A DNA stretch of 64,000 bases from Muricauda sp. SCSIO 64092 (lineage in GTDB: Bacteria; Bacteroidota; Bacteroidia; Flavobacteriales; Flavobacteriaceae). A program made the position numbers and the translations under genes. The stretch spans positions 3,613,001-3,677,000 of the forward strand of contig NZ_CP095413.1 of assembly GCF_023016285.1 (NCBI RefSeq), read 5' to 3'. Shown in pieces: positions 17,551 through 29,100 of the stretch (positions are counted from its first letter, which is position 1; every line of letters starts with the position of its first letter). Under the pieces are notes generated by a model that was given only the letters and a program-made list of their open reading frames with translations, had not been told where the DNA came from and did not search any database.

Positions 17551-17889
17551 TCAGTTGACTGAATTTTTCTTTTTGTCCATGGCTTCGCAGCCTACATATG
17601 CATGTAATCCTGGAAAATGCTTCCTATTGAATGTGGTACATAGCGGTGTTGCCTTTGCAGGTTTATTGAACTTTTCAGGCAATGCACAAGCTTCAGTGGG
17701 AAAGGGGATACTATCTGTACAATCCATTTGTGCCTGCGATACCCAATACGTCCCATAGTGTTCGGCAAACTCCCGTCCATCCGGAACACCATAGGAATAT
17801 TCTGTGGTAATTCCCTGTCCAAAAGTCCATTGCTGCGAATGACCTGCCAAGGAAAAAAATGATATGATAATTAAAAAAAGGTGTTTCAT
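17551..17889 (-). CDS. Small secreted cysteine-containing protein
   Basis: A 112-residue protein with a signal peptide (MKHLFLIIISFFSLAGHSQQ). The mature part has four Cys, in MDCTDSIPFP, EACALPE, TPLCTTF and YVGCEAMD, possibly forming two disulfides in the periplasm or outside the cell. An ATG two codons earlier (17895) is possible. Not recognised; it stands alone. Confidence 0.6.
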   Translation of the reverse strand: MKHLFLIIISFFSLAGHSQQWTFGQGITTEYSYGVPDGREFAEHYGTYWVSQAQMDCTDSIPFPTEACALPEKFNKPAKATPLCTTFNRKHFPGLHAYVGCEAMDKKKNSVN

Positions 17890-17999
17890 AAGCATTAAAA
17901 TGTTAAGAACAAACTACGTTTAACTAAAAACCAGTACTGGGTTGATCCTTTAAAAAGCACGATCAGGGACAATGGCAGAACGATATCATACTATCCCCC

Positions 18000-18165
18000 C
18001 CTAAACGAAAACTGGTCAAACCAAGTAATCCCAATCTGTGATACAAAATCATATACTATGTTAAAGATGTGCTAACCCAGAAACGGGACAGCCTAAAAAT
18101 ACGTCAGGGTCGGAAGAGCTACAAAGACTGCTTCATAAATGGACCCTTGAAAAGAACAAATGGGC
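18000..18165 (-). repeat. Dyad/hairpin element, copy 4 (degenerate)
   Basis: ATAAATG (18135-18141) and ACAAATG (18156-18162) lie 21 bp apart at the place expected for the paired heptamers, preceded on the plus strand by the shared purine-rich run (GGAAGAGCTACAAAGA). No good stem is evident. It abuts the next copy head to tail. Confidence 0.4.
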
Positions 18166-18222
18166 CGTTGAGCATATAAGTGTAAAGTGATTCGGGGCAG
18201 AAAACGTTGGAAATTGGAAAAA

Positions 18223-18428
18223 GGAGGATTCCAATCCCAGTAATCGCTAAAAAAGAATCCTCCCAACCAAATTATAACCTTAATTCAGCCAAGGGACCCA
18301 ACAGCCCTTGTTACATTGTAATTTAAATTAAATAGGTGCCCTTGGCCTGAATAATTCGAAAATTATACAAAGACCAGAAGGGTAACAAAAGCCAATGCAC
18401 AAGTGTGTTTTCTGGGCAATAAGTGTGT
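18223..18428 (-). repeat. Dyad/hairpin element, copy 5 (gene-less)
   Basis: GGAGGATTC (18223-18231) pairs perfectly with GAATCCTCC (18255-18263). ATTCAGCCAAGGG (18283-18295) pairs with CCCTTGGCCTGAAT (18339-18352), 13 bp with one bulge. The heptamer pair is ACAAGTG (18399-18405) and ATAAGTG (18419-18425). Confidence 0.65.
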
Positions 18429-18461
18429 GGTAATTTTAATTCCAGGAAAGTCCTTTAAAAT

Positions 18462-18672
18462 GGGGAGGATTCTAACCATTCCTGTGAAAAAATGAATCCT
18501 CCCCCGTAAACACCTAATTCAAATCCTTAATAAAAGGAACCTCAGATTGCCTTGGTACGATGAACTTGAATTGGACAGGCAGTCCGAAGAATTTGAAAGT
18601 GTGAAACTAATTAACGGTTGCAAAGGGAGCAAGAAGGGATGCATAAGTGTTGCGCTGAAAAAATAAGTGTGG
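18462..18672 (-). repeat. Dyad/hairpin element, copy 6 (gene-less)
   Basis: GGGGAGGATTC (18462-18472) pairs perfectly with GAATCCTCCCC (18494-18504). AATTCAA (18516-18522) pairs with TTGAATT (18566-18572). The heptamer pair ATAAGTG is at 18643-18649 and 18663-18669. It follows copy 5 at a period of about 244 bp. The stretch 17890-19350 has no convincing gene. Confidence 0.65.
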
Positions 18673-19008
18673 GGTTGCTGCCAATTGGTGAAAATCCCTT
18701 ATGGAAAAAGGACGTTGCCAGACCGGAAATGTGAAAAGGATACCATCCACAATCTTCCAAAATCAAACCCGATAAAATCAAAAGCCGCAACCTTGATCGG
18801 ACCGGCTCAAATGCACTGGGGGACGTCCTTAAAACAGTTCCTATCTTAGGAACGACTACCAACCTTTCCAATGCCAATCAATCTTCGATAGTGGACCTGC
18901 CGCCAAACTCCCAGAAGATAACCCTATACAGGAATCTTTGAACAGATTAACTGGGCAAAAAGAATTAAAATGGCCAGGTCAACATGAATGTGATGCCCAT
19001 GATTACCC

Positions 19009-19100
19009 CACTTATTTCCAACTATGTCCATTTATTACAGTTCAGTTTTTTATGGCCCTGGATTTGCCCATGTTTAGGGAATCAAATCCTTGAGTGATCA
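19009..19100 (+). repeat. Dyad element, copy 7 (opposite orientation)
   Basis: CACTTAT (19009-19015) and CATTTAT (19029-19035) are the same pair read from the other strand, starts 20 bp apart. Downstream, TTGCCC (about 19066) can pair with GGGCAA (about 19104), with CCTTGA/TCAAGG as an inner alternative. The element faces the beta-barrel gene at 19351. Confidence 0.4.
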
Positions 19101-19350
19101 AGGGCAATGGTCATGTGGGTTTCTAAAAAGAAAGAAAAATTGACCGTGGAATACAAGGGCAACTTATAGGGGCCAACTTCAATGTCAGGGCTAAAATGGA
19201 CCTTTCGCTTCCTATAATTCCCTGGGACGGAAAGCACCACGGCTGGAACTGTTACAGATGCAAAAAAGGGGAAAACGGGTTTTATTGATATAGCGCATTA
19301 TCCAGTATAACATGCTTTGCTTCCATAACCCCAAGTGATAACTGAAAACT

Positions 19351-19878
19351 ATGAATACGCGGACTTCAAACGTGATGACCATACTATTGATCTGTTCAAG
19401 TTTGACGTTCCTTTTTGCACAGGACCGTGAATTAAAGCTGAAGTCTTTCAGTATAGGTGCAGGTTTTATGGGGTCATCATCAGAAACCTCCATAGGGGGA
19501 TTTACGGTAAGTTTGGATTTGTCCATGATGCTGGACCAACATGTTTTTTCGCTCTATTTGAGTGATGGCTCGGAATTGGATTTGGTTGATGCAGAAGAAA
19601 AGTATACGGAATTAAACCTAACCTATGGTAGGCAATTAGGCTTAAATGCATGGCTAAAATTGGAATGGCATGCAGGACTGGGACATTTTAGGTATTCTTA
19701 TAAAAGCAATTTAACGGATTTTGTTTCGAATAATGAATCGACCATTGGCGTTCCCTTAAGGGCAAAACTGATTTTTTACACGGGAAGGCATATTGGAATT
19801 GGAATAAATTCCAATATGAATTTGAATGCTTTGGTAAATACCTATTCCGGGAATATCTGCTTGCAATATGAATTTTAG
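19351..19878 (+). CDS. Outer-membrane beta-barrel protein
   Basis: A 175-residue protein with a signal peptide (about residues 9-23, VMTILLICSSLTFLFAQ) and alternating amphipathic strands ending in the aromatic C-terminal strand SGNICLQYEF, as in small Bacteroidota barrel proteins. Function unknown. It is a single gene preceded by a long gene-free stretch that contains an inverted copy of the paired-heptamer element. Confidence 0.75.
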   Translation: MNTRTSNVMTILLICSSLTFLFAQDRELKLKSFSIGAGFMGSSSETSIGGFTVSLDLSMMLDQHVFSLYLSDGSELDLVDAEEKYTELNLTYGRQLGLNAWLKLEWHAGLGHFRYSYKSNLTDFVSNNESTIGVPLRAKLIFYTGRHIGIGINSNMNLNALVNTYSGNICLQYEF

Positions 19879-20143
19879 TACACATATAATGATGACCACG
19901 CATAATTGCACGGTCCGTCCTGCTTTTCAAAACCCCTGTGAATTTGCGGTCGGGAACAAACGTTCGGGATTTGGTGCCAGTTGGCGCAACCGCCCACGCC
20001 CGATAGTGGTATCGTTACAACGGAGCAATAAAACGATGACAAACTACATCGATTTGCCACCATTTTTGGTGCATGACCAAATCTTTGATATCCCCTATAA
20101 GTTGTGGCCTAAACGGCAGTAGGCGTAAACCATCCTGGTACAG

Positions 20144-21007
20144 ATGATAAATTTGGAAAACTTGGCATTGCAAAAACTCAACAAGGGCGACCTGAAGACC
20201 TTGGTGGGTTGGGCAAAAAACGAGGGATGGAATCCCGGGAAAAATGATTTCGATGTGTTTTGGAAAACCGACCCGGATGGATATTACGGATACTTCCTTG
20301 AGAATAAATTAATTGCTGGAGGGGCAGTGGTTTCGTATAATCGGGAGTTTGGATTTATGGGATTGTTCATTGTCCATCCCAAATTCCGAGGTCTGGGAAT
20401 TGGAAGAAAACTGTGGTACTTAAGAAGGGACCTTCTCAAGGGAAGACTCAAGAATGGCGCAACCATAGGTATGGATGGTGTGGTGGAAATGCAATCTTTT
20501 TATGAAAAAGGGGGCTTCAACATCGCCTTTAGGGATGAAAGATATGAATGTATGGGCCAAAAGATGGCCGTTGATAGTGCCATATCCCCGATTGAAACCA
20601 AGGATTTTGAAAAATTGGTCGATTATGATACGGAATGCTTTGGCTATGGAAGGAGGGAATTTTTAAAGAACTGGTTGGTGATTCCCGATAGCAAGTCCTT
20701 TAAATTTTCAAGAACGAATGAAATCAAGGGGTATGCGGTGATTCGGGAGGTCAATTCCGGATGTAAAATAGGACCCTTGTTTGCAGATAATGATAGCATT
20801 GCTGAAGAATTATATAAAGCGTGTTTAAACTCGGCTCGGGGAAAACCGGTGTACCTTGATATTCCGGTACCGAATGGGGGAGCAGTTGGCTTGGTGAACA
20901 AATACAAGGCCAATTATGTTTTTGAATGCGCTAGAATGTATTACGGGGAATTCCCGGAAATACGAATGGATAAGGTCTATGGCATTACAACCTTTGAACT
21001 GGGATAG
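20144..21007 (+). CDS. GNAT-family N-acetyltransferase with second GNAT-like domain
   Basis: A 287-residue protein. The first domain (about 10-140) is a GNAT acetyltransferase with the acetyl-CoA loop motif in HPKFRGLGIGRKLW (about 78-91). The second half (about 145-285) resembles the C-terminal GNAT_18/YitH-type domain (FGYGRREFLKNWL, GYAVIREVNSGCKIGPLFAD). Two-domain proteins of this form occur widely in bacteria; the acceptor is unknown. It is a single cytosolic gene. Confidence 0.9.
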   Translation: MINLENLALQKLNKGDLKTLVGWAKNEGWNPGKNDFDVFWKTDPDGYYGYFLENKLIAGGAVVSYNREFGFMGLFIVHPKFRGLGIGRKLWYLRRDLLKGRLKNGATIGMDGVVEMQSFYEKGGFNIAFRDERYECMGQKMAVDSAISPIETKDFEKLVDYDTECFGYGRREFLKNWLVIPDSKSFKFSRTNEIKGYAVIREVNSGCKIGPLFADNDSIAEELYKACLNSARGKPVYLDIPVPNGGAVGLVNKYKANYVFECARMYYGEFPEIRMDKVYGITTFELG

Positions 21008-21131
21008 CGCAGGTCGTACCGCGAAATTTCAGAAAATGGTCATCAGTTTCAATAGCCATGGACAACCATTCCAGGATAGTTTACTTAATTAGGATTTGGT
21101 CCTTTGGCCCAATCCCCAAAAATAGAAAACA

Positions 21132-21659
21132 ATGCATGCAATTTTTACCTCCGCTGCCAAGATAGGGCTGGTTCTTTTCTTTTTTTTAGGATTCCGGTCC
21201 CATGCACAAAATGTGCAATGGATGACCTGGCAGGAAGCCGTAACATTGGCCCAGACAGAGGCCCTGCCCAAAAAAACGTTCGTAGACGTGTACACGGATT
21301 GGTGCGGTTGGTGCAAAAAAATGGACAAGGATACCTTTCAAAACCCTGAGGTGGTGGCCTATATGCAGGAGCATTTTTATATGGTAAAGCTTGATGCCGA
21401 GGGGAAGGACCCCATAGAATTTCAAGGAAAGACGTTTACCTATGTCCCTTCGGGAAGAAAAGGCTACCATGAGTTGGCCGCTACCCTCTTAAGGGGTGAA
21501 ATGAGCTATCCTACCGTAGTTTTCCTCGATGAGGAACTGAATGTGCTTTCCCCTGTTCCCGGATATAAAAAGGTAGGGCCCTTTCTACAGCTTGCACGTT
21601 ATTTTGGGGATAATATCTACAAGGAAAAGGATTGGAACTCCTATGTCTCTGGCAAATAG
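21132..21659 (+). CDS. Secreted thioredoxin-like protein
   Basis: A 175-residue thioredoxin-fold protein exported through a signal peptide (about residues 8-26, cut near SHAQ). The active site C58-G-W-C61 lies in VDVYTDWCGWCKKMDKDTF, and the cis-Pro region is MSYPTVVFLDEE. This matches the DUF255/thioredoxin_7 group. It probably reduces or isomerises disulfides in the periplasm; four-Cys secreted proteins such as that at 17551 are possible substrates, though this is a guess. It lies 124 bp after the GNAT gene. Confidence 0.9.
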   Translation: MHAIFTSAAKIGLVLFFFLGFRSHAQNVQWMTWQEAVTLAQTEALPKKTFVDVYTDWCGWCKKMDKDTFQNPEVVAYMQEHFYMVKLDAEGKDPIEFQGKTFTYVPSGRKGYHELAATLLRGEMSYPTVVFLDEELNVLSPVPGYKKVGPFLQLARYFGDNIYKEKDWNSYVSGK

Positions 21660-22151
21660 CACCTGAACCCCAGTTCAATATATTGGAAACGGAAGACCAA
21701 TGGTCATAAACTATTCCAGTCCTATAAGGATTCCCCGGGGTGCTGCCTCGGGTGTTACCTACAGTTGGTCAAACCAAACGGGAACCAAGAGTCAAGATAA
21801 AGCAAGTTCTATTTTTTGTGTGACCTGGTCGTCGAGAAGTCCATTGAGATGTTAGGTAGGGCCTGTTGAAACACCCCTGTGCTACCATTAAGAACAATTT
21901 TTACTTTCTAAATTTTCTTCGAGGCCTTGAAAATTCTACACGAAAATTGGAGGCTATGCTGCAGGGAAAGGCTATCCTAGTTGTAACGTATCCAATCGGC
22001 CTTTTTTCAGCTTCGATGGAAATCAAGACGTTTTCACTTTGGTTGAGGGAAGGCATCCAAAAAGCATTGCACAGTGTGCAAGCGGTCTGGATGCCGCGGC
22101 CGTGGAAAATCCGTAGATTTCGAGAAGCGGAAAATCAGCCTAGCGTTTTTT

Positions 22152-22182
22152 TGTCCTTTTTTGGGCGATGCAAAAAAGGACA
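22152..22182. terminator. Symmetric hairpin, possible bidirectional terminator
   Basis: TGTCCTTTTTT (22152-22162) and AAAAAAGGACA (22172-22182) form a perfect 11-bp stem with a 9-nt loop. The A/T runs fall inside the stem rather than after it, so the terminator call is tentative. Confidence 0.4.
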
Positions 22183-22470
22183 GTTCACAAAGCGTTTCCC
22201 TTTTAACGCCAGTGATTAGGGGGTTGAAGTGAAGGGGAGATGCCTATGGTAACCCATCTTAAAACCTAGTGGATTTTTCAATCATTGTTTTACTCCTTTG
22301 AACCGATAAGCCGTCATTCCTGTGTATCAGCCTGATCGCTTCGAGTGGACAAGGAATCGAAAGGCGGACAGGAGTCCATTGGCACAGGAAATAAGGTGGG
22401 ATTCCGTATCAAGTGGGGGATGGCAGAAAAGGTCACTCGATTCTACTTCAAGAACCACCTCCACCATATT

Positions 22471-22496
22471 GTCATTTCGACCAAGGGGAGAAATCC
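22471..22496. repeat. REP-like 26-bp motif, copy 1
   Basis: GTCATTTCGACCAAGGGGAG followed by AAATCC. A copy with 24 of 26 identical bases lies at 57855-57880. From memory, very similar motifs recur in intergenic DNA of Flavobacteriaceae. Both copies in this window precede a giant surface-protein gene. Confidence 0.55.
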
Positions 22497-22756
22497 AAAT
22501 TTAAATGGATTAATCAAACGGCACGTTTCGCACCCCATCTCAAAATGATGGTAACTGCGCTCGGATGGGCAATCTTCAGTCAGATGGGCCTTGCAAACAA
22601 CCAAATCAGGGGCAAAATTGTCGGACAACACCCCCTATCGACCCCTGTTTTTGGATGCCGCCTATGGATAAATTGATCAGGATCTCCCACTTATTTCCAA
22701 ATAGCCACGATTGTTACGCTGGCAAGTGGCGCTTGTTACATTGCTGTTAAAGTGTT

Positions 22757-22830
22757 GGCCCCAAGGGGATACCTTTACTTTAAAAGTGTCATGTGCGTTT
22801 AAAGGGAAAATTCCCACTTGGGGCCTTTTT
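22757..22830 (+). ncRNA. Three-segment long hairpin with T-tail (terminator or small RNA end)
   Basis: GGCCCCAAGGGGA (22757-22769) pairs with TCCC-a-CTTGGGGCC (22812-22825), 13 bp with one bulged A. Within it CTTTAAA (22778-22784) pairs with TTTAAAG (22798-22804). TTTTT follows at 22826-22830. The nearest upstream gene ends 1.1 kb away, so the hairpin may be the 3' end of an untranslated transcript rather than an ordinary gene terminator. Confidence 0.5.
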
Positions 22831-23142
22831 GCCCACCAAACCTTGATGACACTTCCGGTCCAAAAAAACAACGGGTTCGGCCGGTTAGATGATTTGGAAA
22901 AGATTGGATTATAAGGGACCGATTGTTTTGGAAGCATATAGAAAAACAAGATGCGGTAGGTTGCATGGGGCCGGGTGTCTGGAAATTCCGGTACACGTTT
23001 CGCCTTGGTTGCGCCCATCTTTGGGATCCGATGCCAAGAGTGATGCCATTGCCCTTAAAACGGGGTTATGGACGCTCCCCTTCCTTCCGGCAATACCAAC
23101 TGATTTAAGGACGATTTTTTTGTATAAATACCTTGATATATT

Positions 23143-26100
23143 ATGAGAACAGATTACTTTATGGGCCTAAAGGGGCTGCTACTTAGCTTTTTCATGGGCC
23201 TAGCAATGACCACCGGCCTGTTTGCCCAAAGCGAATTTATCACCACTTGGGACACGACCAATCCTGGTACGTCCAATAGTAACTCCATCACCATTCCTTT
23301 GACGGGGACCTACGATGTGGATTTGGGTGCCGATGGCACTTATGAACCAACCCTGCAAAACAGTACAGGGACCATTACCATAGACATTACCACCTTTGAG
23401 GACCCTAATACCCGTCAAAACTATACGGCCGGGGAGATAAAGATAGCCATTCGCAATGCCCTTTCCGGGGATGGGACCTTGGAAAGGATATATTTCAGCA
23501 ATACAGGGGACAAGGAGAAGCTGCTTTCCGTGGAACAATGGGGCAGCAGCATTGCCTGGACCGATATGTACGGAGCGTTTTACGGTTGTGCCAACCTGGA
23601 GGTCAAGGCGAGCGATGCCCCCGACCTGAGTAAGTTGACCGGTACCAGTTTGGAAACGATGTTCCGTAATTGTACATCACTTACCGGGAACACGGGCTTC
23701 TCCAACTGGAACACCAGCAAGGTGACCAGTATGCGATCCATGTTCCAGGGCGCAAGTAACTTTAACGGTGCGATTGGTTACTGGAACACCAGCAAGGTGA
23801 CCAGTATGCGCGAGATGTTTTTGAACACAGAGGCCTTTGACCAAAACCTGGGGAATTGGAATTTGGGGCAATTGACCGATGGCTTTGCTATGCTCAACGG
23901 TATTGGGCTTTCCATTACCAATTGGGACGCCACGCTCAAAGGCTGGCATAGCCAGAACTTTACCAACAGCCTCGACATCTGGGCCTCCGGCCTCGTCCAC
24001 TGCGAGGCTGCAGCCGAGCGTTCCGCGCTGATAGCCAATGGCTTCAACATTACTGGCGACAGCCTGGAAGCGAGTCCTCCCACGGCTGTATGCCGGGAGG
24101 CGACCTTGCAACTGGACATCGATGGTACCGCTACCTTGGATGCCGCCCTTGTGGACGATGGCTCCAGTGATGCCTGTGGGGAGGTCTCCCTGACGGTATC
24201 GAAAAATAGCTTTACAACCGCCGATCTCGGTGCCAATACGGTTACCCTCACGGTGATCTCTGACAAGGACAACAAAACACAAAGTTGTGTGACTACGGTG
24301 ACCGTGGTGGATTCCACAAGCCTATTTGTGACCACCTGGGACACGGAAAATTCCGGTACGTCCGGCAATAGCTCCATCACCATCCCCGCCATAGGGACCT
24401 ATGATGTGGATGTGGGCAATGATGGTACCTTTGATCTGTTTGCCCAAGGCGGGAGCGGGAGCATTACCATAGATATTACCACCTTTATCAATCCTGAAAC
24501 CAATACGAACTACGCAGCAGGGGAAATACAAGTGGCCCTTCGCAATGCCATCACCTTGGCCGGGACGGGTAACTTGACCGGGATGCAGTTTAACAATACG
24601 GGGGATACCCTTAAGCTACTTTCGGTAGACCAATGGGGCGACATCAACTGGAGTACCATGGCGGGTGCATTTTATGGCTGTTCCAACCTGGAAGCCAAGG
24701 CAAGTGATGTTCCCGATTTGGACAGCGTGACCGATATGTCCAATATGTTCAATGGTGCCACGGCCTTTGATGGGGACCTGGGAGCCTGGGACCTGGGGCA
24801 GTTGACCAATGGCACTGGGATGCTCAATGGTAGTGGGCTCTCCGAGGACAACTGGGATGCCACGCTGATTGGCTGGCACGGACAGGATTTTACCAATACG
24901 GCAACCATCGGCGCTTCAGGATTGGTCTATTGCAAGGCCGTATCCCAACGCACTGCGCTGATAAGTAATGGCTTTAGCTTTACCGGAGACACCCAGGGAA
25001 CTACGCCTCCAAAGGCCGAGTGCCGTGAGGCAGTCCTGCAACTGGACACCAGTGGCTCGGCCACCCTGGATGTTGCTCTAGTGGACAACGGTAGCGAAGG
25101 CTGTGGGGTTTCGCTAAGTTTATCGAATAGCAGCTTTACGACTGTGGATTTGGGTGCGAACACGGTGACCCTTACGGTGACCAACGGCAGCACCACGAGC
25201 ACCTGTCAGACCACCGTTACCGTTGTGAATCCTGAGACTTTTGTGACCACCTGGAACACCTCAACCTCTGGTCCATCTGGTACGAACTCCATTACCATCC
25301 CCGCCTCAGGAACCTACGATGTGGATTTGGGCAATGATGGGGAATATGACCTTACGGACCAAAGCGGGTCCGTTACCATAGATGTAACAAGCTATGGCTA
25401 TACTGCCGGGAAGATACAGGTGGCCCTTCGCAATGCAGTTTCGGGAGCCGGTAACCTTAGCAGTATAGTTTTCAATAATAGAGGCGACAAGCGCAAGCTA
25501 CTTTCCGTGGACAATTGGGGAAGCAGTATCGCCTGGAGTACAATGGAAAGAGCATTTTACGGCTGTATCAATTTGCAGATCAATGCTACGGATGCCCCGA
25601 ATCTAAGCAATGTGACCAATGTAAATGGCATGTTTAGGGCGTGCACCTCCCTTACGGGAGCGAAAGGTTTCTCCCATTGGGACACAGGCAATGTCACCAG
25701 TATGGCAGAAATGTTTAGGAGCGCATCTGCCTTTGACGGGGACCTCAGTGGCTGGAATACAAGCAGTGTCACCGATATGTCATTAATGTTTTCCCTTACG
25801 AACGTATTTAACCAGGATCTCAGTTCCTGGGATACCAGTAACGTGCTTAATATGGACGGGATGTTTAGCGCAAGTGGTTTTAACGGGGAGATCGGTATGT
25901 GGAACACCAGTAGCGTGACCACCATGAGCAGCATGTTTGCCGCTGCAAAATCCTTCAACAGGGACCTCAGTGGCTGGAACACCAGCAGTGTAACCAATAT
26001 GGGCTATCTGTTTCAGTTCGCGGAAGCCTTTGACCAGAGCCTGGGGGCCTGGGACATGAGCAATGTGACTGCGGGCAGGGAGATGCTCTATTTGGCTGGG

Positions 26101-29100
26101 CTCTCCGTTGCGAGCTGGGACGCCACGATCATCGGTTGGGATGCCCAGCAACTTACCAACACCGTGACCATTTGGGCCAATGGACTGGAATACTGTACGG
26201 CGGGCACAGAGCGTGCCGCGCTGTCCCTAAACATCATTAATGACAGCAAGGAAACTACCCCACCGACGGCTGTTTGCCAATCGACCATACTCCAACTGGC
26301 CACTGACGGGACGGCTACCCTGGCCATCGCTTCCGTGGACAACGGCTCGAACGATGCTTGTGGGGATGTCTCCCTAAGCTTGTCCAAGGTCAGCTTTGTA
26401 ACCGCCGATATTGGTGAGGAGACGGTGACCCTAACGGTGGAGGACCCCAATGGAAATGAAAGTAGTTGTACGGCCAAGGTCACCATTGTGGCCCATCCCA
26501 CAAGCGCCTTCGTCACCACCTGGGACACGACGGAATCCGGCGCCTCTGGCGACAACTCCATCACCATCCCCGCCACGGGGACCTATGATGTGGACGTGGG
26601 CAATGACGGCACCTATGACCTGTTCGACCAGACCGGGACCACCACGGTGATCGTGACCAATTACACCGACCCTACGACCAGTAGCAACTACACTGCCGGG
26701 GAAATACAGGTGGCCCTCAGCAGTGCGGCCACTGGGGCGGGGACCCTGACCCGGATACACTTTGGTGGCACGGACGGTGGCGACAGTGAGAAGCTGCTCT
26801 CGGTGGACCAATGGAGCACCAATGTGGCCTGGGGGACCATGGAAGGCGCCTTTGAGGGCTGTACGAACCTGAAGGTGGGGACGGATGACGCCCCCAACCT
26901 GGGGAGTGTGTCCACCATGGCGAATATGTTCAAGGGCTGTACGTCCCTTGAGGGGGGCACGGGCTTTGCGATCTGGAACACGGCGGGGGTGTCCAATATG
27001 GCCGGTATGTTCTCCGGGGCGGTGTCCTTCAACGGGGAGATCGGCAGTTGGGACACTGGGAGCGTGACGGATATGACCTCCATGCTCAATGGGGCAACCG
27101 GCTTTGACCAGGACCTGGGTGGCTGGGACCTTGGGCTGTTGACCCTGGCGACCTCCATGCTCAACGGGACGGGGCTTTCGGTCGCCAACTGGGACGCGAC
27201 GCTGGTGGGTTGGCACGGACAGGGCTCCAACGGCCTTACCGTTGGAGCCTCTGGCCTGGTGTACTGCGAGGCCTTCAACGAGCGTGGCTCGATGAACTTT
27301 GTCATTACCGGCGACGGCGTTTCGCAGGACCTGCCGACGGCCTTGTGCAAGGATGTGACGGTCCAACTGGACGGCGCCACCGGTACGGCCATCTTGACGG
27401 CCGACCTTGTGGACGACGGTAGCGATGGTTGTGGCGATATTTCCCTGGTAGTACGACCGAACGCCTTCACGACCGCCGGGACGGAAACGGCGACCCTTAC
27501 GGTGACCGCTGCCAGCACCCTGACGAACACCTGTACGACCTCGGTGACCGTATTGGCAAGTACGGTTCCCACAGATGTATTCGTTACCACCTGGGATACG
27601 ACCAAATCCGGCTCGTCCACCGATACGTCCATCACCATTCCCGCCATCGGGACCTACGATGTGGACGTGGGCAATGACGGCTCCTTTGACCTGTTGGACC
27701 AGACCGGGACCACTACCGTGGACATCAGTACCTATGGCTATTCCGCCGGGGAAATAAAGGTGGCCCTTCGCAATGCCGTCTCCGGGGATGGATCCCTGAC
27801 CGGGTTCAAGGGTGGGGGCAGTAAGCTGCTCTCCGTGGACCAATGGGGCAGCGGCATCGCCTGGACCACCATGGAAGAGGCATTCAGGGGCTGTGGCAAT
27901 CTGGAGATCAGGGCCCTGGATGCGCCCGATCTGGGCAACGTGACCAGTATGAGATGGATGTTCAATGGCTGTACCTCGCTTACGGGGAAACTGGGCTCCC
28001 TCGCCAGCTGGAACACGGCCAATGTAACGGATATGAGGGGCGTGTTCTACGGCGCGACCGTCTTTGACGGGGACATCGGTTCCTGGGATGTGGGCAGTGT
28101 GACCGATATGATCTACATGTTCACCAGTGCAAGCGCCTTTAACCAGGACATCGGCTCCTGGAACGTGTCCAGTGTGAGGGATATGGAGGGGATGTTCGGT
28201 TTCGCAACGTCCTTTGACCAGGACCTCGCCTGGAACACGTCCAGTTTATCGAGTATGCGGTACCTGTTCTGGGGGGCAACCTCCTTTAACGGGGACCTCA
28301 GTACCTGGGATGTGGGCAATGTGAACAGCATGTGGTCGGTGTTCCATGACGCAAGCGCCTTTAACGGGGACCTCAGTTCCTGGAACGTGGGCAAGGTGCA
28401 GGATATGGAGAGCATGTTCGATGGGGCGAGTTCCTTTGACCAGAACCTTGGGGCCTGGAACATGGCCAGTTTGTTCAATGGTGCCGCCATGCTCAGCGGT
28501 ACGGGGCTCTCCGAGGCGAACTGGGACGCCACGCTCAAGGGTTGGCACGCCCAGAACCTTACCGTCGGTGCCGCCATTGGCGCCGATGGCCTGGTCTATT
28601 GTGAGGCCGGGGACGAACGTGCCGCGATGAGCTTCAACTTTTATGGCGATAGCCCAAGAAGTACACCAACAGCCTCGTGCAAAACGGCAACAGTACGACT
28701 GGATATCACCGGTACGGCCACCTTGGATGCAGTCCTTTTGGACGATGGTTCCACCCATGAGTGTGGCACTATCACCAATTTCAGCCTGTCCACGGACACC
28801 TTTACAACGGCCGATATAGGTTCCAAAACGGTTACCCTAACGGTGGCCGACGGCAATGGCAACACGGGCACCTGCGAGACCACGGTCACCGTGGAGGCCT
28901 ATCCCACAACGGCCTTCGTTACCACCTGGAGGACCACCGATTCAGATACCTCCATCACCATTCCCGCCTCGGGAACCTATGATGTGGATTTGGGGGATGA
29001 TGGCAACTACGATATAGAGGGCCAGACTGGGTCACTGACCGTGAATATCGCCGACTATGGCTTTGCCGCCGGGGACATACGGGTGGCTCTTCGCAATACT

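Larger units (their letters stand above)
21660..23142. other. Gene-free stretch of 1.48 kb before the giant gene
   Basis: Several short open frames overlap on both strands, none with recognisable protein character. Listed separately are two hairpins (22152-22182, 22757-22830) and a REP-like motif (22471-22496). The length is large for this genome and suggests decayed genes or a long regulated leader. Confidence 0.5.

Noticed and set aside
14873..18672. Repeats with stems considered as a CRISPR array
   Set aside because: Units are 205-270 bp, arms vary between copies, and there are no identical short direct repeats with unique spacers nor any cas gene.
21866..22219. 117-codon frame in the gap before the giant gene
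   Set aside because: No recognisable protein character, and it includes a perfect 11-bp hairpin; more likely non-coding or a degraded repeat.
22688..22710. CACTTAT at 22688 considered as another paired-heptamer site
   Set aside because: The sequence 20 bp further (22708-22714) matches the heptamer at only about three of seven positions.
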